A stretch of 64,000 nucleotides of DNA. Origin: Allium sativum. Its lineage: Eukaryota > Streptophyta > Magnoliopsida > Asparagales > Amaryllidaceae. Of the stretch, positions 11,813 through 23,737 are shown piece by piece. The stretch is from the NCBI GenBank assembly GCA_030737875.1, contig CM060909.1, positions 394,267,065 to 394,331,064 on the forward strand, given 5' to 3'. The translations under genes and the position numbers were made by a program. Under the pieces are notes generated by a model that had not been told where the DNA came from, ran no database searches, and worked only from the letters and a program-made list of their open reading frames with translations. Within the stretch, counting starts at the first letter, position 1. Every line of letters begins with the position of its first letter.

Positions 11813-14362
11813 CACGTATATGATAAACAAATGTTACACAAACACAACAAACGCCTCATTCCCATTCAGAATGTTCTTTTATTCACAAAATCACAGTCTT
11901 AAGGAAAGGTTCCCACTAATTTTATCCAAGATAAATTCTTCTAAATTTATTCTTTAATCTTCCTTCGGATATCATTTTAAACTAGTCGGGATTAGTGAAC
12001 CACACCGAAGTAATTATTTATTTTATTTCCCAATCCCAACTTATTCATCCCATGGAGCAAAACTGGTAATACTCCATACCAAACACCACGGTGTTATCGG
12101 AAAATTAATTACCATTTCACGTTTTAAATCTAATTAAAGATTTAACTATCACTTTGGAGCAAAACGGGTGGTACTCCATTCTCGATCACCTTTCAGATTT
12201 GATAATTAAAATTATCAATTCACATTTCAATCTAATTAAAGATTCATTAAAACTCCACTTAGTTTTAATCTTTTCAAAAATGAACATCCTGTCTTTAACT
12301 GGGTTAAAGAACCAATGTAATCTAAAACACGATTCACGATAAACCAAAAATCACACTCTATTGTTAATCGGGTTAAAGAGGAGGTGTTGTTCAAAACACC
12401 GCCCACGATAAACCCAAAAACCAATTCAAATTCAATTCCAATTAAATATTATTTAATTGATACACTTCATTAAATCTAAACAGAAAGATTTAATCTTTTT
12501 CTCTATTGGGCTTAAGAACAATGTTAATGAAGACACCATTCACGACAAACCCAAATCACATTTGATATTAAATACAAGGCTCTGAATAGAAAGTATACCG
12601 GCTTATATTCAATATCAAATCCTGAAACCAACAAATATCGTATTGGAAATAACGATATAAAATATATCTTTCAAATTTCCATAACAATATCTGTATAGTC
12701 ACGAAATCCAATATCGAAATATTCCGAAGATAATTGCGATTCAACTCCAGTCCAATTCACGTATTGGGAATATTGATTATTTTTAAAATCACTTTCAAAT
12801 TCAATTTATTCGTTTCAAAAATTAATTGATTTTAATTCTAGTTCAAAACTAGTTCATTTCGATAAAATCTATTTTTATCTTTTCAAATGTGGAATTTTTC
12901 ATCCCAGTTCTTTCCAATTCACATATTATGATTTTACACAAATTATTGATATTTTTAATAATTTTATCAAGGCCCGTACAGTCGATTTCCAACAATGGCC
13001 ATCGAACTGCACTTACAGCGACCTTTTCCAAATTTGATTTGGACATGATTCCAAATCCAACCGTTAGATTTCAAATTTCTAATATTCACCGGAAAGCTAT
13101 TTTCGATACGAACCCAACATTTCCGGTTTTAGGAGAATCCGACGGTCGGATCTCCCGTAATGTCAATTCGAAGTCAATGGTCGAAATTCACGAACTGCCG
13201 CGGCGCGGCGCGTTCTATTCAGGCCATTATATATATAATATATATATATATTATATATTTCATCGATTTCCGTTTTAAAATGTATTTTATAAATCGTTTT
13301 AAATTCGTTTTCAAAACCATTTCAACTCTATATTCAATTTCAAATCAAAATTGAATATTTCATATCATTACTATATAAATGATAATATTTTCAAAACGTT
13401 ATATTTTGAAATCATTTCTTTTCCTATATTCATTATAAAAATTAATATAATCGATATAAATATCGCTCACGTCGAAATGGCGCGACTCTAATCAACACGG
13501 CTTTATATATCTTAATAAATTCGTTATTCTATTCAACAAATGAATATTTATTCTATTCAACACATGAATCTATATTTCTTTCAACACATGACTAATCTCA
13601 ACACATGAGTACTGTCAACACACGACTATTTTTGTTATGTAAAATATTTTATAAAATTATGGTGTCTATCGTTTGATTTTTAAATCAGACTCCACTGTGA
13701 AGTAGTTCTAATTTTAAATATGATAAAGATGTAAATTTTATTATTAAATTATTTTACTCAACACATGAACAGTTTCAACACGTAAATATCGTCAACACAT
13801 GACAATTTATATATTCAACACATGAATTTTCTTTTATAATATTCATTATTTTCCCGATTGGAATGAGGCCCAATCAATTACCATATAACGTTAATTATAT
13901 GGATTCCATACAACACATGTATATAAAAGCAACGATAAACAATCAACCATCATCCAAAGTGCACCACACAACTGCATAAGCATTAAATATAAATAATTAA
14001 CGCTTACACAGCCTGTCGACCAATCAATCGACATACAATTAAATAATTGGGATTAGTGTACGCCAAATATCATCCCAACACCCGTGTGGGGTTTCAAATC
14101 ATCAAACACAGATTTTTATTTGTGCAGTTGGGCAATGTGTAAATTTTATCGTCCCAATCAATATCAGTCAAACCAGTGCATATAAACAAATCGGCCGATT
14201 GGTTTATAAATATTTATTTACTCACATTCACTATATTCATATTCATGTTAAAAATTATATTTTTAACGATAATTAATTTATTTCAACCATCTACAATTTA
14301 TTATCGATTTCACATCAACATCACAAACAATTTTCTTAACACATCAAACAAGCATACAAGCT

Positions 14363-14406
14363 GTCCATGGTCTGTGGACGACGGGTGTCGGGTGCTGCTA
14401 AGCACC
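14363..14406 (-). other. Pair of conserved small hairpins (element A)
   Basis: GTCCA/TGGAC (14363-14379) and GGTGCT/AGCACC (14391-14406). The second recurs in A at 21671-21686 and in C at 40624-40639. The first recurs in B with an 8-bp stem GTCGTCCA/TGGACGAC at 28084-28106 and 33452-33474. Confidence 0.75.
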
Positions 14407-14453
14407 GTCTGCATCCTAGTATATATATATATAACTAGAAAAAGAAATTTAGA

Positions 14454-14468
14454 GTGAGAAGTTCTCAC
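14454..14468 (-). other. Conserved GTGAGAA palindrome (element A)
   Basis: GTGAGAAGTTCTCAC is a 15-base palindrome also at 21734-21748. Related forms are at 28014-28029, 33382-33397, 40568-40582, 5663-5677 and about 49528. Confidence 0.75.
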
Positions 14469-14616
14469 AGACTAGCTAATCCAATATCACGACTCTTCTT
14501 ATGTAGAAATCTTCGTTGTTCTCGCCTTTTGTCACTTTCATTGCCTGTAGCCACTACATATATAAAAATCACATTTTTATATTGTTGCTATGTATATAAA
14601 AATCATATTTTTACAC

Positions 14617-14790
14617 CACTACTATATAGATAAAAATTCTATTTTTACATCGCTACTATATAGATAAAAATTCTATTTTTACATCGCTACTGTATAGATA
14701 AAAATTCTATTTTTACATCGCTACTGTATAGATAAAAATTCTATTTTTACATCACTACTAAATAGATAAAAATTCTATTTTTACTACACT
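14617..14790 (-). repeat. 34-bp hairpin minisatellite, element A 3' LTR (5 units)
   Basis: Five tandem units carry the self-complementary core ATAAAAATTCTATTTTTA, separated by CATCGCTACT. Further single hairpins (AAAAATC..GATTTTT types) follow on both sides from 14560 to 15130. Confidence 0.9.
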
Positions 14791-15186
14791 CAAAATCAAT
14801 TCTTTCCAACGCTACTTCATATATGTAAAAATCGAATTTTTATACAATGAAAAATCTAATTTTTCTTCTATTAAAAATTAAATCTTTTCATTATAAAAAT
14901 CTATTCTTTTCTTTGTTAAAAATCCAATCTTTCTTATGTTAAAAATCAACACTTTCATATGGTAAAATTTAAACTTTATACGAATGGAAATTTATACTTC
15001 ATATATAAAAATCACGTTTTTAGTTAACTAAAAATCATATCTTTGCCTTACTAGAATTCTAATCTTTTCAATATACAAATTCAAATCTTTTCATGGTTAA
15101 AAATCATAGCTTTTCATCGTTAAACAAAATCACATCTTTAAGTACCATAAAGAAATAAAATAAACGAAGAAAAAGAACACACTTAC

Positions 15187-15545
15187 TGTTTAATTTGAAA
15201 GAGGGGGGAAGTTTCATTGGTCGGAGGGGAAAGGGGATGGCCATCTACGACGGAGGAGGGGCCCCGGCAGTGGCTAGCGCCTGCGGCGGCAGCCTAGGGG
15301 TGTGCGTGGTCTCGCGCGATGAGGGAGACATCTTGGGAGGGCTTCGATCGATAGGCGTCTGGGAGGGGAGGGAGGTTGGAGAGGTGCGGTGTCACCTGGG
15401 GTGGAGCGCAGCAGGTGGTGCGGCGACGGTGGTTCTCCCCCGGAGGCGCGGTGCGTTCGAGTGATTTAGTTTTTTTTCTTTTTCCTTCTGTCAAAATGAA
15501 AGGGGGGGCCTGAGAGGAAGTAAGGAGAGGAGAAGAGTTAGGAGA
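15187..15545 (-). other. GC-rich leader, element A 3' LTR
   Basis: This GC-rich patch lies just downstream (minus reading) of an AT box made of AATTAAATAAAAT-like sequence. It ends at a consensus-like 5' splice site reading ACAGTAAGTG on the minus strand at about 15178-15190. The open frames on both strands (15195-15464 and 15294-15494) owe their length to GC content. Confidence 0.55.
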
Positions 15546-16450
15546 GGTTTTTTATTTTATTTTATTTAATTAATTTATTTTCAAAAAGGTACTTTTTATT
15601 TCGACCTCGAAACGAGGCCCACCGCCTGTCGTCCATAGCTAATTATCCCCATTCCAAACACAAAGGGATATGTATCGTAAGCTGATTCGACTGTTTCGAT
15701 CAGTTTTGGTCAAAATCAACATATAACTCTATATATTGAATTTGAACGCGCATTTCAATTTACCGGGGCCACATACTAACAAGAAAAATCCCCGAAAAAT
15801 ATTTTCTAGCTTCGTATTGATGATACGGTCCTAATAAAACTAATTTCGTCGAATTCTGAGACCGTTGGAAAAATGGCCATTTTACAGTCGATTAAAATCA
15901 ACTAAAACTGGTCAAACGCGTTTTCCTTTGCCATGCTCACATATTGATTCGAAAAATTATGAAATTTGGAATCTAGAAATAATTTGTCATCATGGATCCA
16001 ACAAAAGTGATTTCGTCGAAATCCGAGGTCGTTTGCAAAATTCCCATTTTTAAGGGTCTGAATTCCATAGCGACTATTCTGAAATTTCAACTGGACATAT
16101 CTTTTGATTCCCGCTATGAAATCTTGATTTTTCGGATTCGTTGGAAAGATATTCTCAAATAGATCCTATTATTTTTTGTTACACTAAAATCCGGTTTATT
16201 TTGCACCCGGTATGTTCAATTGAAATTTGAAATCGAATTATCGAACTACCGCGCCATTTTCAATTCCTTTTATATTTATATATAATTATTTATATTCTAA
16301 CGACAACGTATATAATATATACGTTCTAATTCTATTCAAAATAAATTTCTCGTCGATATTTTTCAAAATAATCTATTTTAAATGTTCAAAATTCATTAAA
16401 ATTGCCAAAATAAAATTTTTAAACTGGCTCGCATTTCCGGGTTGTTACAT

Positions 16451-16462
16451 TCTCCCCCACTT
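16451..16462 (-). other. Polypurine tract of element A
   Basis: The minus strand reads AAGTGGGGGAGA directly before the 3' LTR start, preceded by GGGGACGAAAAGTTTT. Confidence 0.9.
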
Positions 16463-16710
16463 AAAACTTTTCGTCCCCGAAAAGGAACAAAGCCGAAAGT
16501 TGTTTAACAATTCAAATCAACTTCCATTATTTTCATTGCGGCTTAAGTTCTTCAACTTTTCAGTTTCTAAGAACTTTTCCAAATTTTCAAAAATTTGGCT
16601 AACACCCTAAATTTTCGAAAAATTTCGCCACAACCTCCCCTGCACCGAGAGCACCGGGAAAATCCCGAAATTGCCTTATAGGCCTTCTGATCTCAAAAAG
16701 AAAAAGAAAA

Positions 16711-16844
16711 GCCAAGCGGCTAGCCAATCGGCTCATAAAATCATCATCACCCAAACAAAACAGTAAATTATAATAAACATGTACCTATTTGTTGGGCAAA
16801 CAAATTTTATTCTTCTGCTCTAGCCTCCTTGCTATGACCTGTTC
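16711..16844 (-). other. Conserved interior core of element A
   Basis: The segment from GAACAGGTCATAGCAAGG to a 22-bp palindromic block (16711-16732, containing TTGGCTAGCC) is shared with B (31454-31585) and C (38031-38151). The 22 bp are identical in all three. It is a candidate packaging or dimerisation signal, by inference only. Confidence 0.7.
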
Positions 16845-17475
16845 AATGTAAGTATATGTATATGCAAGCAAATGCGACCAATTTTCAATACAATTCACTA
16901 TTCGATTCAATTAGGCTAAATGGTTCAAAATTATCAAACAAATAAACAAACAACACAACATCAATCAATTAGTGAATTAGAGTTTCAATCTTATAACTGG
17001 ATAGATATACAGAAAATCATGTTTTTGATGCCAATTCACAATAATAAATCTATCTAGTTTTGGTTCTCACACCAGTCTAATGGAAATATATAAAAACCAC
17101 ACCTTCGAAACACGAACACAAATACTGATAATGCGGCCGCATTACCAGAATTATCTCCGGGCGACTAGAGTGTGATTCTATATCTATCCAGTATATTAAA
17201 ACTTCGAATATACGTTCATGACGCGTATACGTGAAATCTTCATATACTCGATTGTCCAAATTCCAAAATAAATAAATATTCAAATACATATAAAGCGATT
17301 TAAATTTTCAAAACAAAATTATTTTCATTTGAAAAATATACTCTTCACACTCGTTCTAGGATACTAATGATCCTATCTCTAACGAGTAATTTTAATTGGA
17401 TATTACTAATCCAGTATCTGATGAATTCTTTCGTACGGTTCTAATGTGTCTTGTTCTCGAGCTCTGTAAACCAAA

Positions 17476-17487
17476 GCTCCGATACCA
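17476..17487 (-). other. Primer-binding site of element A (tRNA-iMet)
   Basis: The minus strand reads TGGTATCGGAGC, one base from the plant initiator-tRNA complement TGGTATCAGAGC. It lies one base inside the 5' LTR end. Confidence 0.9.
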
Positions 17488-17488
17488 C

Positions 17489-20400
17489 TGTAAGCACCCG
17501 TAACTTCCCCGTGAAGGAAAGAGCGGATACTTTGAGGACAGGACAAAATAGAACGCAGAGGAAGAACATTTCATTGTATATTACAACAATTCCATCAGAA
17601 TACAAGAATATACAGTATGAATAAATATACATTCGACAAATATCAGAAATTTAAATTACATCTAAATACATCGCAGCGGAAAATAATACAAAACACAACT
17701 AGAAGTAATACACGGATACAGAGTTTTCAGAGCATCGTTCCAGCTGTAAATCAGGATCCTGTGAATATAAATCTGCAAAACCAAAACTACTAGCTGCCCG
17801 TGTATAAAATAGGGCACCCAGAGTTTAGGTTAAAACAATAAACTCCAGGTCAGTCATGGGACTGGTGTGAGAACTAAAACAGTTATTTAAAACTTTACTT
17901 TAAAAGAGAGTAATTCAAGGGACCACGCCGTATAACACGGAACGGGTTTCCTCCCAAGAATACTAGTGCATATAACAAAACAGCGCAATGCTTTTTGGAA
18001 AAATGAAGCTATTATAAGACCCAGGTCCCGTCACAAAATGCAACGCAAGCCGGAGGATAGGGTTTTCCCTTATAATAGCCAAACATGCTTGGTACGTTTA
18101 AAATAAATCATTTGATACTATTATAAGTGTATAGTGTCAAAACAATTTCAATCATAAATATCAATCATAGGTGGCATGGGTACCATATATCATGTCGCCA
18201 TACTAGTTCTACAATTAAAACCGCAATATCACGTATTGGAAATTGGATTTCCATCATGAGTCGAGGCAAGGGGCAAGCTCCTCTCCGTTCGAGACACTCT
18301 AGCAAATGTCTCAGGACCCCACTTTGATCCTTGGAATCGGCTGGGCCGGTCCTCTCTCACTTTTGAGGATTGGCAATTCCTGAACACACGTTTCCAGGTC
18401 CTTACAGACCTGTATCTGAGGCGCCTCGTATCCAACAACCACACAGGTGAAAAGTATATAAATGTTAGGGCTGGTAGGTCACCGACACCACCCTAGCTAG
18501 AAAGAAACGTCGTGCTCTCCCAGCGGTCCGTCTCCCGTTTTTGACTCATACCGAGGTGTGAGGCTCGGGAATTCACGTTATACACAAAGCTACGCCACAC
18601 AGGCCGTTCTTTGATCATCAACCACAAGACTTTGCTTTTCAACAGAAGCCCTGATTAATTGCCACTTACGCGTGCCATACTGGCAATTCACTCCATGCGA
18701 CTGATGTCCATCGATATACAACCTCTGAGCTCGTACGTCTCTGGGAAGGGCGTTAAGTAAGAGAATAAATTCTCCGCCGCCAAACAGATGTATATTTAAT
18801 AAAGATCAATCGACACAGAATAAAATCCAAAGTCAGACACATAATCCATTTACAAGTTCGTCCTGGGTCTGAACGAAACCGGAGGCACTTTCCTCGCATA
18901 TCCATCCATCTCCAAGTACGTCTAGACGATCACCAACTCTTTCCCTCATCTTGGGTGTACAACCCAATCGAGATCATCAGTAATCACCCCAAACGATGTG
19001 AAGACTTCCGGTCTTCAACCACCATCTTCTTCTTCGACATCTCGTCAAATCGGTTATTCAGAATGCGTATAAACTCGGCCTTTCTGAATAACCCACGTAT
19101 ATGATAAACAAATGTTACACAAACACAACAAACGCCTCATTCCCATTCAGAATATTCTTTTATTCACAAAATCACAGTATTAGGGAAAGGTTCCCATTAA
19201 TTTTATCCAAGAGAAATTCTTCTAAATTTATTCTTTAATCTTCCTTCGGATATCATTTCAAACTAGTCGGGATTAGCGAACCACACCGAAGTAATTATTT
19301 ATTTTATTTCCCAATCCCAACCTATTCATCCCATGGAGCAAAACTGGTAATACTCCATACCTAACACCAAGGTGTTATCGGTAAAATTAATTACCATTTC
19401 ACGTTTTAAATCTAATTAAAGATTTAACTATCGCTTTGGAGCAAAACGGGCGGTACTCCATTCTCGATCACCTTTCAGATTTGATAATTTAAATTATCAA
19501 TTCACATTTCAATCTAATTAAAGATTCATTAAAACTCCACTTAGTTTTAATCTTTTCAAAAATCAATATCCTGTCTTTAACTGGGTTAAAGAACCAATGT
19601 CATCTAAAACACGATAAACCCAAAATCACACTCTATTGTTAATCGGGTTAAAGAGCAGGTGTTGTTCAAAACACCGCCCACGATAAGCCCAAAAACCAAT
19701 TCAAATTCAATTCCAATTAAATATTATTTAATTGATACACTTCATTAAATCTAAATTGAAAGATTTAATCTTTTTGTCTATTGGGCTTAAGAACAGTGTT
19801 AATGAAGACACCATTCACGACAAACCCAAATCACATTTGATATTAAATACAAGGCTCTGAACAGAAAGTATACAGGCTTATATTCAATATCAAATCCTGA
19901 AACCAACAAATATCGTATTGGAAATAATGATATAAAATATATCTTTCAAATTCCCATAACAATATCTGTATAGTCACGAAATCCAATATCGAAATATTCC
20001 GAAGATAATTTCGATTCAACTCCAGTCCAATTCACGTATTGGGGATATTGATTATTTTTAAAATCACTTTCAAATTCAATTTATTCGTTTCAAAAATAAA
20101 TTGATTTTAATTCTAGTTCAAAACTAGTTCATTTCGATAAAAATCTATTTTTATCTTTTCAAATATGGAATTTTTCATCCCAGTTCTTTCCAATTCACAT
20201 ATTATGATTTTACACAAATTATTGATATTTTTAATAATTTTATCAAGGCCCGTACAGTCGATTTCCAACAACGGCCATCGAACTGCACTTACATCGACCT
20301 TTTCCAAATTTGATTTGGACATAATTCCAAATCCAACCGTTAGATTTCAAATTTCTAATATTAATTGGAAAGCTATTTTCGATACGAACCCAACGGTTCC

Positions 20401-23400
20401 GGTTTTAAGAGAATCCGACGGTCGGATCTCCCGTAATGTCAATTCAAAGTCAATGGTCGAAATTTACGAACAGCCGCGGCGCGGCGCGTTCTATTCAGGC
20501 CATTATATATAATATATATATATATTGTATATTTATATTTCATCGATTTCCTTTTTAAAACGTATTTTATAAATCGTTTTAAATTCGTTTTCAAAACCAT
20601 TTCAACTTTATATTCAATTTCAAATCAAAATTGAATATTTCTTATCATTACTATATAAATGATCATATTTTCAAAACGTTATATTTTGAAATCATTTCTT
20701 TTCCTATATTCATTATAAAAACGAATATAATCGATATAAATATCGTTCACGTCAAAATGGCGCTACTCTAATCAACACGGTTTTGTATATCTCAATAAAT
20801 TCGTTATTCTATTTAATAAATGAATATTTATTCTATTCAACACATGAATCTATATTTCTTTCAACACATGACTAATCTCAACACATGAGTACTGTCAACA
20901 CACAACTATTTTTTTTATGTAAAATATTTTATAAAATTATGGTATCTATCGTTTGATTTTTAAATCAGACTCCACCGTGAAGTAGTTCTAATTTTAAATA
21001 TGATAAAGATGTAAATTTTATTATTAAAATATTTTACTCAACACATGAACAGTTTCAACACGTAAATATCATCAACACATGACTATTTTTATATTCAACA
21101 CATGAATTTTCTTTTATAATATTCATTACTTTCCCAATTGGAATGAGGCCCAATCAATTACCATATAACGTTAATTATATGGATTCCATACAACACATGT
21201 ATATAATAGCAACGATAAACAATCAACCATCATCCAAAGTGCACCACACAACTGCATAAGCATTAAATATAAATAATTAACGCTTACATAGCCTGTCGAC
21301 CAATCGATCGGCATACAATTAAATAATTGGGATTAGTGTACGCCAAATATCATCACAACACCCGTGTGGGGTTTCAAATCATCAAACACAGATTTTTATT
21401 TGTGCAGTTGGGCGATGTGTAAAATTTATCATCCCAATCAATATCAGTCAAATCAATGAATATAAACAAACCGGCCGATTGGTTTATAAATATTTATTTA
21501 CTCACATTCACTATATTCATATTCACGTTAAAAAATATATTTTTAACGATAATTAATTTATTTCAACCATCTACAATTTATTATCGATTTCACATTAACA
21601 TCACAAACAATTTTCACAACACATCAAACAAGCATACAAGCCGTCCATGGTCTGTGGACGACGGGTGTCGGGTGCTGCTAAGCACCATCTGCATCCTAGT
21701 ATATTTATATATAACTAGAAAAAGAAATTTAGAGTGAGAAGTTCTCACCGACTACCTAATCCAATATCATGACTCTTCTTATGTAGAAATCTTCGTCGTT
21801 CTCGCCTTTTGTCACTTTCGTTTCCCGTAGCCGCTACATATATAAAAATCACATTTTTACACTGCTACTATATAAATAAAAATTCTATTTTTACATCGTT
21901 ACTATATAGATAAAAAATTCTATTTTTACATCGCTACTATATAGATAAAAATTCTATTTTTACATCGCTACTATATAGATAAAAATTCTATTTTTACATC
22001 GCTACTATATAGATAAAAATTCTATTTTTACTACGCTCAAAATCATATCTTTCCAACGCTATTTCATATATGTAAAAATTAAATTTTTATACAATGAAAA
22101 ATCTAATTTTTCTTCTATTAAAAATCAAATCTTTTCATTATAAAAATCTATTCTTTTCTTTGTTAAAAATCCAATCTTTCTTATGTTAAAAATCAACACT
22201 TTCATATGGTAAAAATCTAAACTTTATACGAATGGAAATTTATACTTCATATATAAAAATCACGTTTTTAGTTAACTATAAATCATATCTTTGCCTTACT
22301 AGAATTCTAATCTTTTCAATATACAAATTCAAATCTTTTCATGGTTAAAAATCATAGCTTTTCATCGTTAAAAAAAATCACATCTTTATGTACCATAAAG
22401 AAATAAAATAAATGAAGAAAAAGAACTCACTTACCGTTTAATTTGAAAGTGGGGGGGGGGTTCATTGGTCGGAGGGGAAAGGAGATGGCCATCTGCGATG
22501 GAGGAGGGGGCCCGGCGGTGGCTAGCGCCTGCGGCGGCAGCCTAGGGGTGTGCGTGGTCTCGCGCGATGAGGGAGACGTCTTGGGGGGGCTTCGATCGAT
22601 AGGCGTCTGGGAGGGGAGGGAGGCTGGAGAGGTGCGGCGTCACCTGGGGTGGAGCGCAGCAGGTGGTGCAGCGACGGTGGTTCTCCCACGGAGGCGCGGT
22701 GCGTTCGATTGATTTAGTTTTCTTTTTTCTTTTTCCTTCTGTCAAAATGAAAGATGGGTGGGGGGGGGGCTGAGAGGAAGTAAGGAGAGGAGAGAGAGTT
22801 CGGAGAGGTTTTTTATTTTATTTTATTTAATTAATTTATTTTCAAAAAGGTACTTTTTATTTCGACCTCGAAACGAGGCCCACCGCCTGTCATCCATAGC
22901 TAATTACCCCCATTCCGAACACAATGGGATATGTATCGTAAGCTGATTCGACTGTTTTGATCAGTTTTAGACAAAATCAACATATAACTCTATATATTGA
23001 ATTTGAATGCGCATTTCAATTTACCGGGGCCACATACTAAAAGAAAAATCCCCGAAAAATATTTTCTAGCTTCGTATTGACGATACGGTCCTAACAAAAC
23101 TAATTTCGTCGAATTCTGAGACCGTTGGAAAAATGGCCATTTTACAGTCGATTAAAATCAACTAAAACTGGTCAAACGCGTTTTCCTTTGCCATGCTCAC
23201 ATATTGATTCGAAAAATTATGAAATTTGGAATCTAGCAATAATTTGACATCACGGATCCAACAAAAGTGGTTTCGTCGAAATCCGAGATCATTCGCAAAA
23301 TTCCCATTTTTAAGGGCCTGAATTCCATAGCGACTATTCTGAAATTTCAACTGGACATATCTTTTGATTCCCGCTATGAAATCTTGATTTTTCGGATTTG

Positions 23401-23709
23401 TTGGAAAGATATTCTCAAATTGATTCTATTATTTTTGGTTTCACTAAAATCTGGTTTATTTTGCACCCGGTATGTTCAATTGAAATTTGAAATCGAATTA
23501 TCAAATTACCGCGCCATTTTCAATTCCTTTTATATTTATATATAATTATTTATATTCTAACGACGACGTATATAATATATACGTTCTAATTCTATTCAAA
23601 ATAAATTTCTCATTGATATTTTTCAAAATAATCTATTTTAAATGTTCAAAATTAATTAAAATTGCCAAAATAAAAATTTTAAACTGGCTCGCATTTCCGG
23701 GTTGTTACA
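17489..23709 (-). repeat. Element A 5' LTR (6,221 bp)
   Basis: This is a near copy of 10208-16449 with the same module order: stem-loops at 18008-18079 and 19052-19093, hairpins at 21650-21686, palindrome at 21734-21748, hairpin minisatellite at 21863-22035, GC-rich leader at 22440-22805. The donor-like site after the leader reads ACGGTAAGTG. All open frames in it duplicate those of the 3' LTR. Confidence 0.9.
21863..22035 (-). repeat. 34-bp hairpin minisatellite, element A 5' LTR (5 units)
   Basis: The unit and copy number match the 3' LTR, so the array pre-dates insertion of A. Confidence 0.9.
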
Positions 23710-23737
23710 GTAAAATTCATGAGGACAAGGAAATTAG
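23710..23737 (-). other. Short remnant between elements A and C
   Basis: These bases start with the right copy of A's target duplication and probably continue the Athila/Tat-like host of A. The junction with the truncated C LTR is placed by where similarity to 42570 onward begins, and is uncertain by about 10 bases. Confidence 0.4.

Larger units (their letters stand above)
10208..16449 (-). repeat. Element A 3' LTR (6,242 bp)
   Basis: Minus-strand order: U3 with two AAATGGCCATTTT-type blocks (about 16070-15840); AT box at about 15550-15590; GC-rich leader (15187-15545); five 34-bp hairpin units (14617-14790); palindrome at 14454-14468; stem-loops at 14363-14406; three GGGTTTATCGTGAAC-type modules (12290-12560); stem-loops at 11771-11812 and 10731-10802; end at 10208. 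Open frames of 60-130 codons here (for example 12889-13278 and 15195-15464) recur at the matching place in the other LTR only because the DNA is duplicated. None has a recognised domain. Confidence 0.9.
16450..17488 (-). other. Interior of element A, noncoding
   Basis: It runs from the primer-binding site (17476-17487) to the polypurine tract (16451-16462). A core at 16711-16844 is shared with the interiors of B and C and includes an identical 22-bp palindromic segment (16711-16732). A 70-codon frame at 17077-17289 (minus) contains DIESHSSRPEIIL; element C has a partly similar frame at 37622-37816, but C carries a frameshift relative to A, so simple DNA conservation explains it. No gag, protease, reverse transcriptase or integrase motif is present. 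Confidence 0.85.
10208..23709 (-). mobile_element. Element A: non-autonomous LTR retrotransposon, two 6.2-kb LTRs, 1.04-kb interior
   Basis: Two long direct repeats (10208-16449 and 17489-23709) both read TGTAACAACCCGGAAATGCG at the minus-strand start and GGGTGCTTACA at the end. Between them are a primer-binding site next to the right repeat and a polypurine tract next to the left, which fixes the minus orientation. Flanking bases are GCAAA (10203-10207) and GTAAA (23710-23714), a 5-bp duplication with one C/T difference. The LTRs make up about 92% of the element. No gag or pol domain is visible, so it must use proteins from another element. In the first 140 bases of each LTR I count two substitutions and two small indels, so the insertion is fairly young. 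Confidence 0.9.

Noticed and set aside
12889..13278. 129-codon frame with relatives at 20165, 28760, 35156, 41620 and 451
   Set aside because: Conserved only as part of duplicated LTR DNA; lengths and ends vary and it appears on either strand relative to the elements. The similarity of MEFFIPVLSNSH-type starts follows from DNA identity.
14340..14480. Possible hammerhead ribozyme as in plant retrozymes
   Set aside because: The hairpins here lack the conserved CTGATGA and GAAA core in the right order; I found no such core in the LTRs.
15195..15464. 89-codon Gly-rich open frame and its opposite-strand partner, repeated near 22443-22712
   Set aside because: GC-rich LTR leader keeps several frames open; the copy in the second LTR is explained by LTR duplication, and the element's sense strand is minus.
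17077..17289. 70-codon frame with ESHSSRPE shared by A and C interiors
   Set aside because: C is frameshifted relative to A across the conserved DNA, so protein-level selection is not supported.
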